Positions 25,519 through 33,317 of a stretch of DNA of 51,999 nucleotides are shown here, in pieces (positions within the stretch are counted from its first letter, which is position 1; the number at the start of each line of letters is the position of its first letter). The DNA is from Fimbriimonadia bacterium (GTDB taxonomy: Bacteria; Armatimonadota; Fimbriimonadia; Fimbriimonadales; JABRVX01): positions 1 through 51,999 of the forward strand of contig JABRVX010000042.1 of assembly GCA_039961735.1 (NCBI GenBank). The letters are read 5' to 3'. The notes under the pieces were generated by a model. The model was not told the DNA's origin, did no database searches, and worked only from the letters and a program-made list of their open reading frames with translations. The translations under genes and the position numbers were made by a program.

Positions 25519-26652
25519 TTAGTGCCCCGGCGGAGGTGTCTCCAGCAGTCCCTTCAGCGTCATTAGGCCGATCATCAGGATGATCAGCATGCCCGCCACG
25601 ATCACCCACTGCCTTCGTGCCGGGTGACGCGACTCCGAGCGGTCCAGCCAAGGCAGGAAGAACATGCCGATCGTAACCAGACCAGGGACTACCACGGTTG
25701 CAACCACTTCCCAACCCGGTGGCATGATCTTCAGAAGCTCATACAGCCCGAGGAAGTACCATTCGGGTCTGGGTGAGAAATCGGTCCCGGTCGGATCTGC
25801 GATAGCTTCCAGGCCAGGTGGGAGTGCTAGCGCAAGCGCGATGACCGCCCCGACGCCGAACAGCAGAACGACTGCGTCCTTGAATAGCTGCGTGGGGTAG
25901 AACGCCACGGGCTTGCCCTTCTGCGGCATGACGGGCCCTGCGATGTGATGTCGCCGCACCAGGTATAGGTGGAGCGCTACCAGGAACACCAACGCCGCGG
26001 GTAGCAGCATGATGTGGATCGCGTAGAAACGTGTCAGCGTCAATGCACCGACTTCCGGACCACCGCGAATGAGATGTAGGAGCGAATCGCCGATGAACGG
26101 GACAGTGGCCGCAATCCTCGTCCCCACGACCGTGGCCCAGTACGCCTTCTGGTCCCACGGCAGCAGATAGCCAGTGAACGAGAATGCCAGGATCACGTTG
26201 AAGATGATCACTCCTACTACCCACGTGAGCTCGCGTGGCTTCTTATAAGATCCCCAGAAGAAGACGCGAAGCGTGTGAAGCACGGTGACGATAACGATGG
26301 CCGTCGAGCCCCACACGTGCAGACCCCGCACGAACGACCCGAAGGATACGTTCTCGGTCAGATGCTTTACGCTCTGGTGCGCATGGTCGGGGCTGGGCGA
26401 GTAGAACATCGCGAGTGCCACACCCGTGACGAACTGGAAGACGAGCAGTGTTAGTAGCAAGTTGCCCAGCGTCTGCCACCACCCGACTCCGGGTGGCATG
26501 GGCTCGTCCAGGTTCTTGCGCACGAACCCCCACCAACCCAAGCGCAAGTCGAGCCAGTCCTTTAGGCCCGGTCGCGCTACGCGGAGCTCGGCTTCCGGTG
26601 TTAGGTCTTCGGTACGCGTTTCGACCGGTCGTTCCGGTGTCAGGGTCTTCAT
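25519..26652 (-). CDS. Cytochrome b (b6/subunit IV fusion) of a quinol-oxidising bc-type complex
   Basis: This is a 377-residue membrane protein. Heme-b ligands are seen as two pairs, His112/His126 and His213/His228. The 13- and 14-residue spacings match cytochrome b6. The Qo-site motif PEWY occurs in FSPRPEWYFLGLYELL. Both the b6 part (about residues 1-235) and a subunit IV-like part are in one chain. With the Rieske protein directly upstream it should oxidise quinol. It is the last gene of the operon that begins with the molybdenum oxidoreductase, suggesting that the complex feeds or replaces the membrane anchor of that reductase. Confidence 0.9.
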   Translation of the reverse strand: MKTLTPERPVETRTEDLTPEAELRVARPGLKDWLDLRLGWWGFVRKNLDEPMPPGVGWWQTLGNLLLTLLVFQFVTGVALAMFYSPSPDHAHQSVKHLTENVSFGSFVRGLHVWGSTAIVIVTVLHTLRVFFWGSYKKPRELTWVVGVIIFNVILAFSFTGYLLPWDQKAYWATVVGTRIAATVPFIGDSLLHLIRGGPEVGALTLTRFYAIHIMLLPAALVFLVALHLYLVRRHHIAGPVMPQKGKPVAFYPTQLFKDAVVLLFGVGAVIALALALPPGLEAIADPTGTDFSPRPEWYFLGLYELLKIMPPGWEVVATVVVPGLVTIGMFFLPWLDRSESRHPARRQWVIVAGMLIILMIGLMTLKGLLETPPPGH

Positions 26653-26653
26653 G

Positions 26654-27163
26654 CTACGCCTCCCTATACACCCATATCCGCCCGTCCTCCACCTTCACGG
26701 GGGCACGCTCGAGCGGCCTAGGGGGCGGACCGGATACGACCTTGCCCGCCTCGTCGAACACCCCGCCATGACACGGGCAGAGGAACCTATTCTTCTCTGG
26801 CTGATAGCGAACGCGGCAGCCGAGGTGTGTGCAGGCCGGGTCGAGTGCAATCACCCCGTCGGCATCCCGACGCAGGTAGAGTGTGTACTTCCGGTCGGCT
26901 ACCATGAACCCATCCTCGACACGAACGCTGAACGTGACTTCCTTCATCTCGCCCGACGGCACCTCGGCGGCGTTGGCGATGGGAATCCACTTTCCACTCC
27001 GTCGCTGGCGTAGGGGAGATGCCACGAAGCCTAGGACCGGCCCGAAGACGGCGAGCAGCAACGCTCCGTTGATGAGGCCCACGGCCCAACCCAGCAGTTT
27101 GCGCCGCTCGGGCTGCTCCACCTGTTGGGCTTCTCCGTTCCTGCTATGATCGGCTGCGCACAT
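26654..27163 (-). CDS. Rieske [2Fe-2S] protein
   Basis: This is a 169-residue protein. The N-terminus has RRKLLGWAVGLINGALLLAVFGPV, a membrane anchor preceded by twin arginines. The Rieske cluster motifs are CTHLGC and CPCHGG, and the flanking GVIALDPACTH and KVVSGPPPRPLE are typical of bc-complex Rieske proteins. It should transfer electrons from quinol at cytochrome b to a c-type cytochrome outside the membrane. It lies 1 bp from the cytochrome b gene. Reductase operons of haloarchaea (nar) are known to pair Rieske and cytochrome b genes with NarGH, and this arrangement is similar. Confidence 0.94.
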   Translation of the reverse strand: MCAADHSRNGEAQQVEQPERRKLLGWAVGLINGALLLAVFGPVLGFVASPLRQRRSGKWIPIANAAEVPSGEMKEVTFSVRVEDGFMVADRKYTLYLRRDADGVIALDPACTHLGCRVRYQPEKNRFLCPCHGGVFDEAGKVVSGPPPRPLERAPVKVEDGRIWVYREA

Positions 27164-27181
27164 GGTTATGTCCTCTCAGTA

Positions 27182-28315
27182 TCATGGGTAGTAGCGGAGC
27201 CGTACCTTGGCTTTGGTGCCCGGCTCCAGCGTTCTCATCACGCCCTCGGCGATCCGAAGCGACTTGTGGTGCCTGCCGGGAGAGGGTTCGCGAAGGAAAT
27301 CCAGATCACCGGACGCTGCCACGTTCTCGGTTAGGCGTGTGGAGGCGATCATCAGCGGCACGATCCAGGCATGCATGAACCGCGTGTAGGGAGCGGTCAA
27401 CACCAGCAGGGATACCGAAGCTAGGTGATATAGATAGACCGTCATCACCCAATCGGCTATCCCGGCTCTCTTGATGATGACTGTCAGGAAGCCGCTCAGA
27501 ACCGTGTGGAAGAGAAGGTTGACGAACAGGAAGTCGCGACCTTGCGTCAACCCGTTGTCAATGAACTCATCGGAACGGTAGCGGTACTGCACATAGAACA
27601 TGCCTAGCATCACCGCGAGCCCGGACACGATGGGGAGAAGCTTCAGGGGGTTATAGAGCGGCAGAGTGCCACGCGCCGGGTTGAAGATCGCCATCAGAAT
27701 GTCGGCTGCCAGCAGACCGAGGAAGCCGTAGAAGATCAGACCGTGCATCACCCACCGGAAGCGGTTCCTCCGATATAGTGACGCTACGCATAGCCCGTCC
27801 ACGACAAGTGAGCGCAACACGATCCAAGCAGAACGTGCGACCCCTAACCGTCTGATGCCAGGCCACAGATAACCGACAGACGCCAGCTTAAGCCAGTAGA
27901 GCGTGACGGGGATGGAAAGCAGGAAGGCGACGCCGAACACCACGAAGAAGATGATGCCCACATTGCGTGTGCTGAGGAACTGACCAACCTTGTACGCGAT
28001 AGGGATCAGCTCCGGGCGCCACGGCTTGTTGCGCAGTTCATCATAAATCGCTCGAACCTCGGCGTCGGACGCCTGCACGGCAGTGGTCGCAGGCATCATG
28101 CCCTTGCCTTCGCGCACAGTCTTGTGGAACTGTTCGAATGTCAGTTTCGTCTTGGCGATCGGGGGGCCCAGTCCACCCATTGCCGACTGACCATGACAAC
28201 CCATGCAGTTCGACGTGGAGTAATGGTCGTTGTCCGTGGCCTTCGGTAGCTGAGACCAGGCCTGCGTCGCAAGCAGAACGGCTAAGATCGCAACGCTACA
28301 CGCTAACGGTCTCAT
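27182..28315 (-). CDS. Fusion of a mono-heme cytochrome c domain with a NarI-like membrane domain
   Basis: The start at 28315 (MRPLACSVAILAVLLATQAWS) gives a signal peptide and a 377-residue protein. Its first 20 nt overlap the upstream gene, and GAGAGAGG precedes it. A CMGCH heme-c motif lies at residues 37-41, in a cytochrome c domain with the methionine-bearing GKGMMPAT segment as likely sixth-ligand region. From about residue 105 there are five or six membrane helices carrying conserved histidines (WVMHGLIFYGFLGLL, LLFHTVLSGFLTV, YLYHLASVS, RFMHAWIV). These resemble the heme-b subunits NarI, HdrE and DsrM. It may pass electrons between quinol or cytochrome c and the cytoplasmic NarGH-like subunits. 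Electron direction is inferred. Confidence 0.8.
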   Translation of the reverse strand: MRPLACSVAILAVLLATQAWSQLPKATDNDHYSTSNCMGCHGQSAMGGLGPPIAKTKLTFEQFHKTVREGKGMMPATTAVQASDAEVRAIYDELRNKPWRPELIPIAYKVGQFLSTRNVGIIFFVVFGVAFLLSIPVTLYWLKLASVGYLWPGIRRLGVARSAWIVLRSLVVDGLCVASLYRRNRFRWVMHGLIFYGFLGLLAADILMAIFNPARGTLPLYNPLKLLPIVSGLAVMLGMFYVQYRYRSDEFIDNGLTQGRDFLFVNLLFHTVLSGFLTVIIKRAGIADWVMTVYLYHLASVSLLVLTAPYTRFMHAWIVPLMIASTRLTENVAASGDLDFLREPSPGRHHKSLRIAEGVMRTLEPGTKAKVRLRYYP

Positions 28316-29003
28316 GTCCCTCTCTCTCTTCCACAGTGATCGCTCCCTCCAGCCCGAGCATGGATGGCATCTGATCACACATGGTAGCTAGGTAGCAGCC
28401 TGCTGGGTCGGTGCCTGCTTCCGGCAGCAAGTGGAACGGCTCCCTCTTCGTCGCCTCCCTCTGCTCGACGATGTAGCGCGAGACTTCGCTTTCGGGGTCC
28501 TCTAGGTCTCCGAAGATGCGGGCCTTGGTCGGGCAGGACACGACACAGGCGGGTTCCAGGCCAACGTCCACACGGTGCGCGCAGTAGGTGCACTTGCGCG
28601 CCACGTTCTCGTTCAGCCTGGGTCTTACATAGCGAGTCTCGTACGGCTCATCGTCCGGAAGGTACCAGCGGTCTTGTTGAGTCAGGAAGATGTTTCCGTA
28701 CGGACAAGCCGTCACACACGCGCCGGTTCCGCGGCAGCGGTCTTGATCGATCAACACGATGCCATCGGGACGCCGGAAGATCGCCTTGTTCGGACAGCTC
28801 TTAAGGCACGGCGCGTTGTCGCAGTGATTGCACAACACCGGAACGTACACGCGTTTCACGTTCGGGAACTCCCCCGCCTCGATGTTCAGAACGCGCGCGA
28901 AGAACACGTCCACCGGAGTGCCGTTCTCTTGCTTGCACGCCATCGTGCACGTGTCGCAACCGATGCAGCGTGTCAGATCGATGAGCATTGCCATGCGTGC
29001 CAT
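28296..29003 (-). CDS. NarH/DmsB-like electron-transfer subunit with four Fe-S clusters
   Basis: This is a 235-residue ferredoxin-like protein. Four cysteine groups are visible: CIGCDTCTMAC, CNHCDNAPCLKSC, CRGTGACVTAC and CTYCAHRVDVGLEPAC followed by CP. The third group has Thr93 where the second cluster cysteine normally stands. In E. coli NarH the same position is Trp and the cluster is [3Fe-4S], so a [3Fe-4S] cluster is likely here. It would carry electrons from the membrane subunit to the molybdenum subunit. There is no signal peptide, so it is cytoplasmic or a Tat passenger. The start directly follows the catalytic subunit stop (TGAATG). Confidence 0.9.
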   Translation of the reverse strand: MARMAMLIDLTRCIGCDTCTMACKQENGTPVDVFFARVLNIEAGEFPNVKRVYVPVLCNHCDNAPCLKSCPNKAIFRRPDGIVLIDQDRCRGTGACVTACPYGNIFLTQQDRWYLPDDEPYETRYVRPRLNENVARKCTYCAHRVDVGLEPACVVSCPTKARIFGDLEDPESEVSRYIVEQREATKREPFHLLPEAGTDPAGCYLATMCDQMPSMLGLEGAITVEEREGHETVSV

Positions 29004-31442
29004 TCAGTCCACCCTCCGGATGTCTACACGCGTATCCTTCCAGTGTTGCCCGGGTGCGTACACCGCCGGCAGGTAGTAGTTCTCGTGTGTGGGTTTCACT
29101 TTCTGATGGGTGTGCACGCTGTGGTACTTGCCCCCGCCGAGGTAACGGTCCCACCAGCCATGATCCACACACAGCACACCTGGCTTGATGCCTTCTGTGA
29201 GCAACGCCCAGAGCCGATATGACCCGTTGTTGTTGAACAGCTCTACCTGATCGCCATCACGAATACCTTTCTTTGCGGCGTCTCGTGGGTTGATCTCGAC
29301 TACGGCACCACGATTCAGGTTGAGCAGAGCGGTGTTGTTGCTGTGCGTCGAGTGCACGCGCCACTTGGAGTGAGGCGTGACGATAGCGAATGGCAGGCGC
29401 TGATCTTCCTCGGGCAGATGTTCGAAGGACGGGCGGTAGATGGGTACCGTCTCACCCAGCTTCTGGAAGACGTCTTCCTCCTTATAGAACTCCATGCGGC
29501 CGGTCTTCAGGAACTCGCGTTGCGCCCCCTCCGGGAATGGATAGGCTCGCGGTGGGAAAGGCTTGTACTCGTTAATCTGCTCGTCGAGACCACACTCCGG
29601 ATCCGGCACTCTTAGCCTAACCGGCCCCTCACGGAGTTGCTCGAGCGTGATACCCTCGCACTCCTTGCCACCCGTGGCCAGCAGGATGCGAATCGCCTCA
29701 CTCTCGTCGGGCTCCATCATCGGCAGCAGGCTGGCGTCCACGCGCCGTATCAGCTCTCGCGCGATCCACAGCTCGGTGCGGCTCTGGTGCCTAGGTGGTA
29801 TCACCTCTTGCTGAATCTGAAGGTACGGGTGGCAGCTCGTACCCACCAGATCCATCTTCTCCCAGAACGTCGGTGCCGGCAGCACGACATCCGAGTACTC
29901 GCACGTAGGTGACATAGAGAAGTCGATAGTGACAAACAGGTCCAGGTTGTCAATCGCACGCTTCATCGGTTCCGAGAACTCCGTAACCAGAGGATTTCCG
30001 TGCGATACGAACAGCGCCTTGAACCCGTGCTGGGGAAACTTGATCTTCGGGTTGATCGTTCCCGTAGGCTTCCCTAACACGAAGTAGTGCATCGGCACCA
30101 TGTTGGGCCGCTTGCCCCCAGGGAACCAGTAGCCGCTGACGTCTATGCGGAAGTGATGCTGGCCGGAGTAGATGGACACCGACTCGCCGGGCTTGCCGTG
30201 TGCACCTACCAAGGCGGAGAGCAGCAACACCGAGCGGATGGTCAGGTCCCCATGAAGGCGGTGGTTGATGCCCATCCCGATGATGATGGAGCTGGGTCTT
30301 CGGGTGGCATACTCGCGCGCGACCTGGCGGATCGTGTCGGCAGGTATGTCCGTGATACGTGCCACGTTCTCCGGGGTGTATTCGTCTCGCATGATCACGT
30401 CTTCGAGCAGCTGGTACACCGGAGTGACACGCACCTTCTGGCCTTGCACCTCGACCTCACGAGTGCCGGCCAGGGAGAGGCGCACACCTTCGGGAAGCCG
30501 CAGTGTTTCCGAAGGCAGCTTGAACAGCGAGTCGGTAGCTTCATCCCAAGCCATGAACTCCATGTCCGACCCCATCCCGACGTCGGAGGCTCGTAGGCGA
30601 CGTCCGTTATCCTCGCGGATAAGTGTGGGGCAATCGGTGAATGTGCGCAGAAAGTCGCGGTCCACGAGGTTCTCTTGCATCAGCACTTGACACATGGAAA
30701 GCGCGAGGGCGCCGTCGGTGCCGGGGTTGATGGGTAGCCACAGATCGGCGCCCTTCGCGGTTTGACTGCACCGAGGGTCAATGCAGACTATCTTGCAGTC
30801 GTTGAGCTGCTTAGCATATTGGGTCAAGAACTTCGCGTCTGGAATGCGGGTCTGGAAAACGTTGCTGGACCAGAGGATTGCGTACTTCGCGTGTGCCCAG
30901 CTCTTGGTCTCGCACTCCACACAATCGATCCCCACCGTGTGAGTGAACCCCATCGAGATGTCGCCATTGAAATCGTACGCGGTGGCGAAGGACATGCCGA
31001 GAAGCGCGGCCATGCGAATCTGCGCGCCCTTCTGCACGTAGCTGGTGCCGACGACCTGGTTGAAGAGCAGCATGCTCTCAGGGCCGTAGTTGTCCCGGAT
31101 GCGGATCATCCGTTCGGCGATGTAGTCGAGCGCCTCGTCCCAGGTTGCGGTCTTCCACTTACCCTCGCCACGCTCACCGGTTCGGATAAGCGGAGTGCGA
31201 ATGCGATCGGGGCCGTAGATTAGGTGGGTCATCGCCTGACCACGCAGGCAGCCTCGAGGATTGTAGTCGGCGCAGGGGTAGTCGGCCGCAGGCTTCAGGT
31301 CGACGATATCATCGTTCACCACCGTGGCGAGCCAGCCGCACGCGCCCGTACAGTTTGGGCTATCTGTCGTGCGAACTAGTCGCTCCTCCCCAACCGGAGC
31401 TTCTTGCTTGGCTCGGCCGGGTACCCGATACCGCGTTGCCAT
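29004..31442 (-). CDS. Type II DMSO-reductase-family molybdenum oxidoreductase, NarG-like catalytic subunit
   Basis: This 812-residue enzyme is much shorter than classical NarG (about 1240). The [4Fe-4S] region reads SPNCTGACGW, with the last cysteine in PRGCLRG. NarG has His four residues before the first Cys; here it is Asp27. Asp161 in FNGDISMGFTHTVG matches the aspartate that ligates Mo in NarG and other type II enzymes. The following blocks (AILWSSNVFQTRIPDAKFLT, WLPINPGTDGALALSMCQVL) fit that group. No twin-arginine signal is seen, suggesting a cytoplasmic location. Adjacent narK genes favour nitrate, but chlorate, selenate or another oxyanion cannot be excluded. No narJ-like chaperone gene was recognised. 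Confidence 0.85.
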   Translation of the reverse strand: MATRYRVPGRAKQEAPVGEERLVRTTDSPNCTGACGWLATVVNDDIVDLKPAADYPCADYNPRGCLRGQAMTHLIYGPDRIRTPLIRTGERGEGKWKTATWDEALDYIAERMIRIRDNYGPESMLLFNQVVGTSYVQKGAQIRMAALLGMSFATAYDFNGDISMGFTHTVGIDCVECETKSWAHAKYAILWSSNVFQTRIPDAKFLTQYAKQLNDCKIVCIDPRCSQTAKGADLWLPINPGTDGALALSMCQVLMQENLVDRDFLRTFTDCPTLIREDNGRRLRASDVGMGSDMEFMAWDEATDSLFKLPSETLRLPEGVRLSLAGTREVEVQGQKVRVTPVYQLLEDVIMRDEYTPENVARITDIPADTIRQVAREYATRRPSSIIIGMGINHRLHGDLTIRSVLLLSALVGAHGKPGESVSIYSGQHHFRIDVSGYWFPGGKRPNMVPMHYFVLGKPTGTINPKIKFPQHGFKALFVSHGNPLVTEFSEPMKRAIDNLDLFVTIDFSMSPTCEYSDVVLPAPTFWEKMDLVGTSCHPYLQIQQEVIPPRHQSRTELWIARELIRRVDASLLPMMEPDESEAIRILLATGGKECEGITLEQLREGPVRLRVPDPECGLDEQINEYKPFPPRAYPFPEGAQREFLKTGRMEFYKEEDVFQKLGETVPIYRPSFEHLPEEDQRLPFAIVTPHSKWRVHSTHSNNTALLNLNRGAVVEINPRDAAKKGIRDGDQVELFNNNGSYRLWALLTEGIKPGVLCVDHGWWDRYLGGGKYHSVHTHQKVKPTHENYYLPAVYAPGQHWKDTRVDIRRVD

Positions 31443-31514
31443 CTCCGCACCTCACAGCTTGCGCGCAAAGATTGCGCCTACGCTGCGATTCTCATGCGGC
31501 GGGCGATCGGCCCG

Positions 31515-31532
31515 CTATGACCGCCGTCATAG
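31515..31532. promoter_or_regulatory. Operator TATGAC-N4-GTCATA upstream of the reductase operon
   Basis: A perfect 7-bp inverted repeat, CTATGAC-CGCC-GTCATAG, is centred 81 bp before the start codon of the NarG-like gene. The same core occurs before both narK genes and, with two mismatches, before moaA. Its geometry (4-bp spacer) is that of Crp/Fnr family sites, and a Crp/Fnr regulator is encoded nearby. Confidence 0.8.
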
Positions 31533-31559
31533 GGGGGGCAAGGTGTTCGAAGAAAGCGG

Positions 31560-31886
31560 CTATGCCTCGCCGGCTCGGGCAGCGAGTACCTCGTCTACCC
31601 AGCTCAGGCCAGCCATCATGTTAGGGAAACCGACGGTAGTAGTGGCCTGAAGCGCGGCATGCCGGACCTCCTCGGGTGTGGCGCCGGCGTCCAGGGCTCT
31701 CCGCGTGTGGCTTCGGACCGCACTCTCCATCCGCGCACCCACCGAGACGCCGATTTTTACTAGCTCGCGCGTCTTGGCATCCAACGGCCCCGAGTTTGCG
31801 ACCGCCTCGCCTAGTGCGGTGTACGCTGCGCCCACCTCGGGGTAGTTCTTCAGGAACTCCGTGTATCGCTTGGGCAACTTCTCCAT
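31560..31886 (-). CDS. AhpD-like / carboxymuconolactone decarboxylase family protein
   Basis: This 108-residue protein starts MEKLPKRYTEFLKNYPEVGAAYTALG and continues LDAKTRELVKIGVSVGARMESAVRSHTRRALDAGATPEEVRHAAL, the family pattern. The CxxC pair of AhpD peroxidase reductants is absent: SHTRRA stands where CHTRRA usually does, so a thiol redox role is doubtful. It lies upstream of the reductase operon on the same strand but before its operator, so it probably has its own promoter. Confidence 0.88.
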   Translation of the reverse strand: MEKLPKRYTEFLKNYPEVGAAYTALGEAVANSGPLDAKTRELVKIGVSVGARMESAVRSHTRRALDAGATPEEVRHAALQATTTVGFPNMMAGLSWVDEVLAARAGEA

Positions 31887-31961
31887 ACACTCAGGATACT
31901 CCCCTCGGCATACATCCGCGCAACGTAGGAAGGAAGTGCCGCCCCGCCGAACTTTGGACGC

Positions 31962-32549
31962 GTGTACCTGGAAGCCGCCTTGCTCACCGGTGGAGCGAGC
32001 CGACGCATGGGGCGCGACAAGGCGACGCTCGAAATCGCCGGGCTCCCGCTGGCCGAAACCATCGCGTCGCGAATCCTGGCCGTCGGCGTACCCCTGACAG
32101 TGCTCGGTCCAGAGGCCATCCCTGGCTGCACTCTGCAGCAGGATGCGACCCCGCATGAAGGTCCGCTGGTTGCCCTGAGCAGATTCCGCCCTCGTGCGGA
32201 GTTCGTGTTCGTCTGTTCGTGCGATCTGCCGCTCTTGGATGCTCGAATCATCGAGGTCCTATCGGACCTCATCGAGGAGAGGGACGCCGCCATCCCGCTG
32301 AGCCAGGGTCGGCTTCAGCCGCTCTGCGCGCTCTACCGGGCCCAAGCGCTCGCTGGCTTGCCAGAGTGGCTGCGGCAGGGAAGCCGACGTGTGATGGAGT
32401 GGATCGAATGCCTCCACTACATCAGAGTGCCCGAGGAGGTTCTGGAGTCGCGAGGATTGTCGCGCTATTGCGTGCGCAGCGCGAACACTCCGGAAGAGCT
32501 AGAGCTTCTCCTCAGCCCAAAAGCAGCTCGTCTAGAGCCTGAGGCTTGA
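31962..32549 (+). CDS. mobA: Molybdenum cofactor guanylyltransferase MobA
   Basis: This 195-residue protein starts at GTG 31962. The nucleotide-binding signature LLTGGASRRMGRDKA is at residues 8-22, followed by HEGPLVAL and FVFVCSCDLPLL (metal-binding Asp). MobA attaches GMP to molybdopterin to make the bis-MGD cofactor needed by DMSO-reductase-family enzymes, which fits the adjacent reductase. It is divergent from the AhpD-like gene. Its last 38 nt overlap the convergent crp/fnr gene. Confidence 0.93.
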   Translation: MYLEAALLTGGASRRMGRDKATLEIAGLPLAETIASRILAVGVPLTVLGPEAIPGCTLQQDATPHEGPLVALSRFRPRAEFVFVCSCDLPLLDARIIEVLSDLIEERDAAIPLSQGRLQPLCALYRAQALAGLPEWLRQGSRRVMEWIECLHYIRVPEEVLESRGLSRYCVRSANTPEELELLLSPKAARLEPEA

Positions 32550-33249
32550 GAATCGTGATGACTTGGTGGTCGGTGGAGACTACACCCTCCTTCTGCCAAC
32601 GGCTCATCACTCGAATAGCGGTCTCCACCGTGGTGCCTGCCATCTCCGCCAGGTCGGCCCGGGTGAGAGGGACGGTCAGCCGCGTGCCCTCGGGGATCTT
32701 CTCGCCGTAGGAAAGCATCAAGATGATCAGCACTGCGGCGATGCGGTGCTCGACCTTGCAGGTGGACATTCGGGCCATCATGTCGTGTGCCTTGCGTAGC
32801 CGCGGGGCCAGTGAACGCAGCACCTGATCGCGCAAGCCGGCGCTTTCGCGATACACCTCCAACAAGGCAGGCACCGGGACCTTGAGGTACCAGACGTCGG
32901 TCACCGCGACCGCACTGAGAGGATACACCCTGCCCTCGATGGCACTGAGAAGCCCTGCGGCTTGCCCGGGTCCGAGCAGTTCCACGGCCACCTCGCTGCC
33001 CTGCGGCGTGGTCCGCGTCATCTTGATGAAGCCCGTGCCGACCACTGCGGCGAAGTGGGACGATGCACCTGCTACCCAGATGAACTCCCCTCGCTCCGCA
33101 TACGCCACGTACGAGGCATCAGCCAGCGTGCGTCGTTCTTCTGGCATGAGGGCGTTGAACAGCGAGCAGGCCTCGATGACCGCTAGATTGCTCGGGCGGT
33201 CCGGCACTTGCTCGACTTCATGTCGTCCGGTCTGTTGACTCGCTCCCAT
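32512..33249 (-). CDS. Crp/Fnr-family transcriptional regulator
   Basis: Starting at ATG 33249, preceded by GGGGGG, the protein has 245 residues. A longer form from ATG 33321 overlaps the narK stop as ATGA but lacks a ribosome binding site. Residues 20-145 form the cyclic-nucleotide-like sensory beta-roll (GSEVAVELLGPGQAAGLLSAIEG), followed by a dimer helix and a winged helix (PLTRADLAEMAGTTVETAIRVMSRWQKEGVV). The FNR Fe-S cysteines are absent, so it is not an FNR oxygen sensor. A DNR-like NO or heme sensor is possible. The recognition helix has Glu-Thr-Ala-Ile-Arg where FNR has Glu-Thr-Ile-Ser-Arg. It probably controls the TATGAC-N4-GTCATA sites, including its own operon. Confidence 0.9.
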   Translation of the reverse strand: MGASQQTGRHEVEQVPDRPSNLAVIEACSLFNALMPEERRTLADASYVAYAERGEFIWVAGASSHFAAVVGTGFIKMTRTTPQGSEVAVELLGPGQAAGLLSAIEGRVYPLSAVAVTDVWYLKVPVPALLEVYRESAGLRDQVLRSLAPRLRKAHDMMARMSTCKVEHRIAAVLIILMLSYGEKIPEGTRLTVPLTRADLAEMAGTTVETAIRVMSRWQKEGVVSTDHQVITILKPQALDELLLG

Positions 33250-33317
33250 CTGTCTTGCCCCCCAGGCGAGCTGGACCCGCCCGCTGCACTTCTCTTCATT
33301 GTGGATCGCACGTCGGC

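Noticed and set aside
31560-31886. AhpD-type peroxidase reductant function
   Set aside because: The CxxC redox pair is missing, so only family membership is claimed.
32512-33249. Regulator as an oxygen-sensing FNR
   Set aside because: It lacks the N-terminal cysteine cluster of FNR; only isolated cysteines are present.
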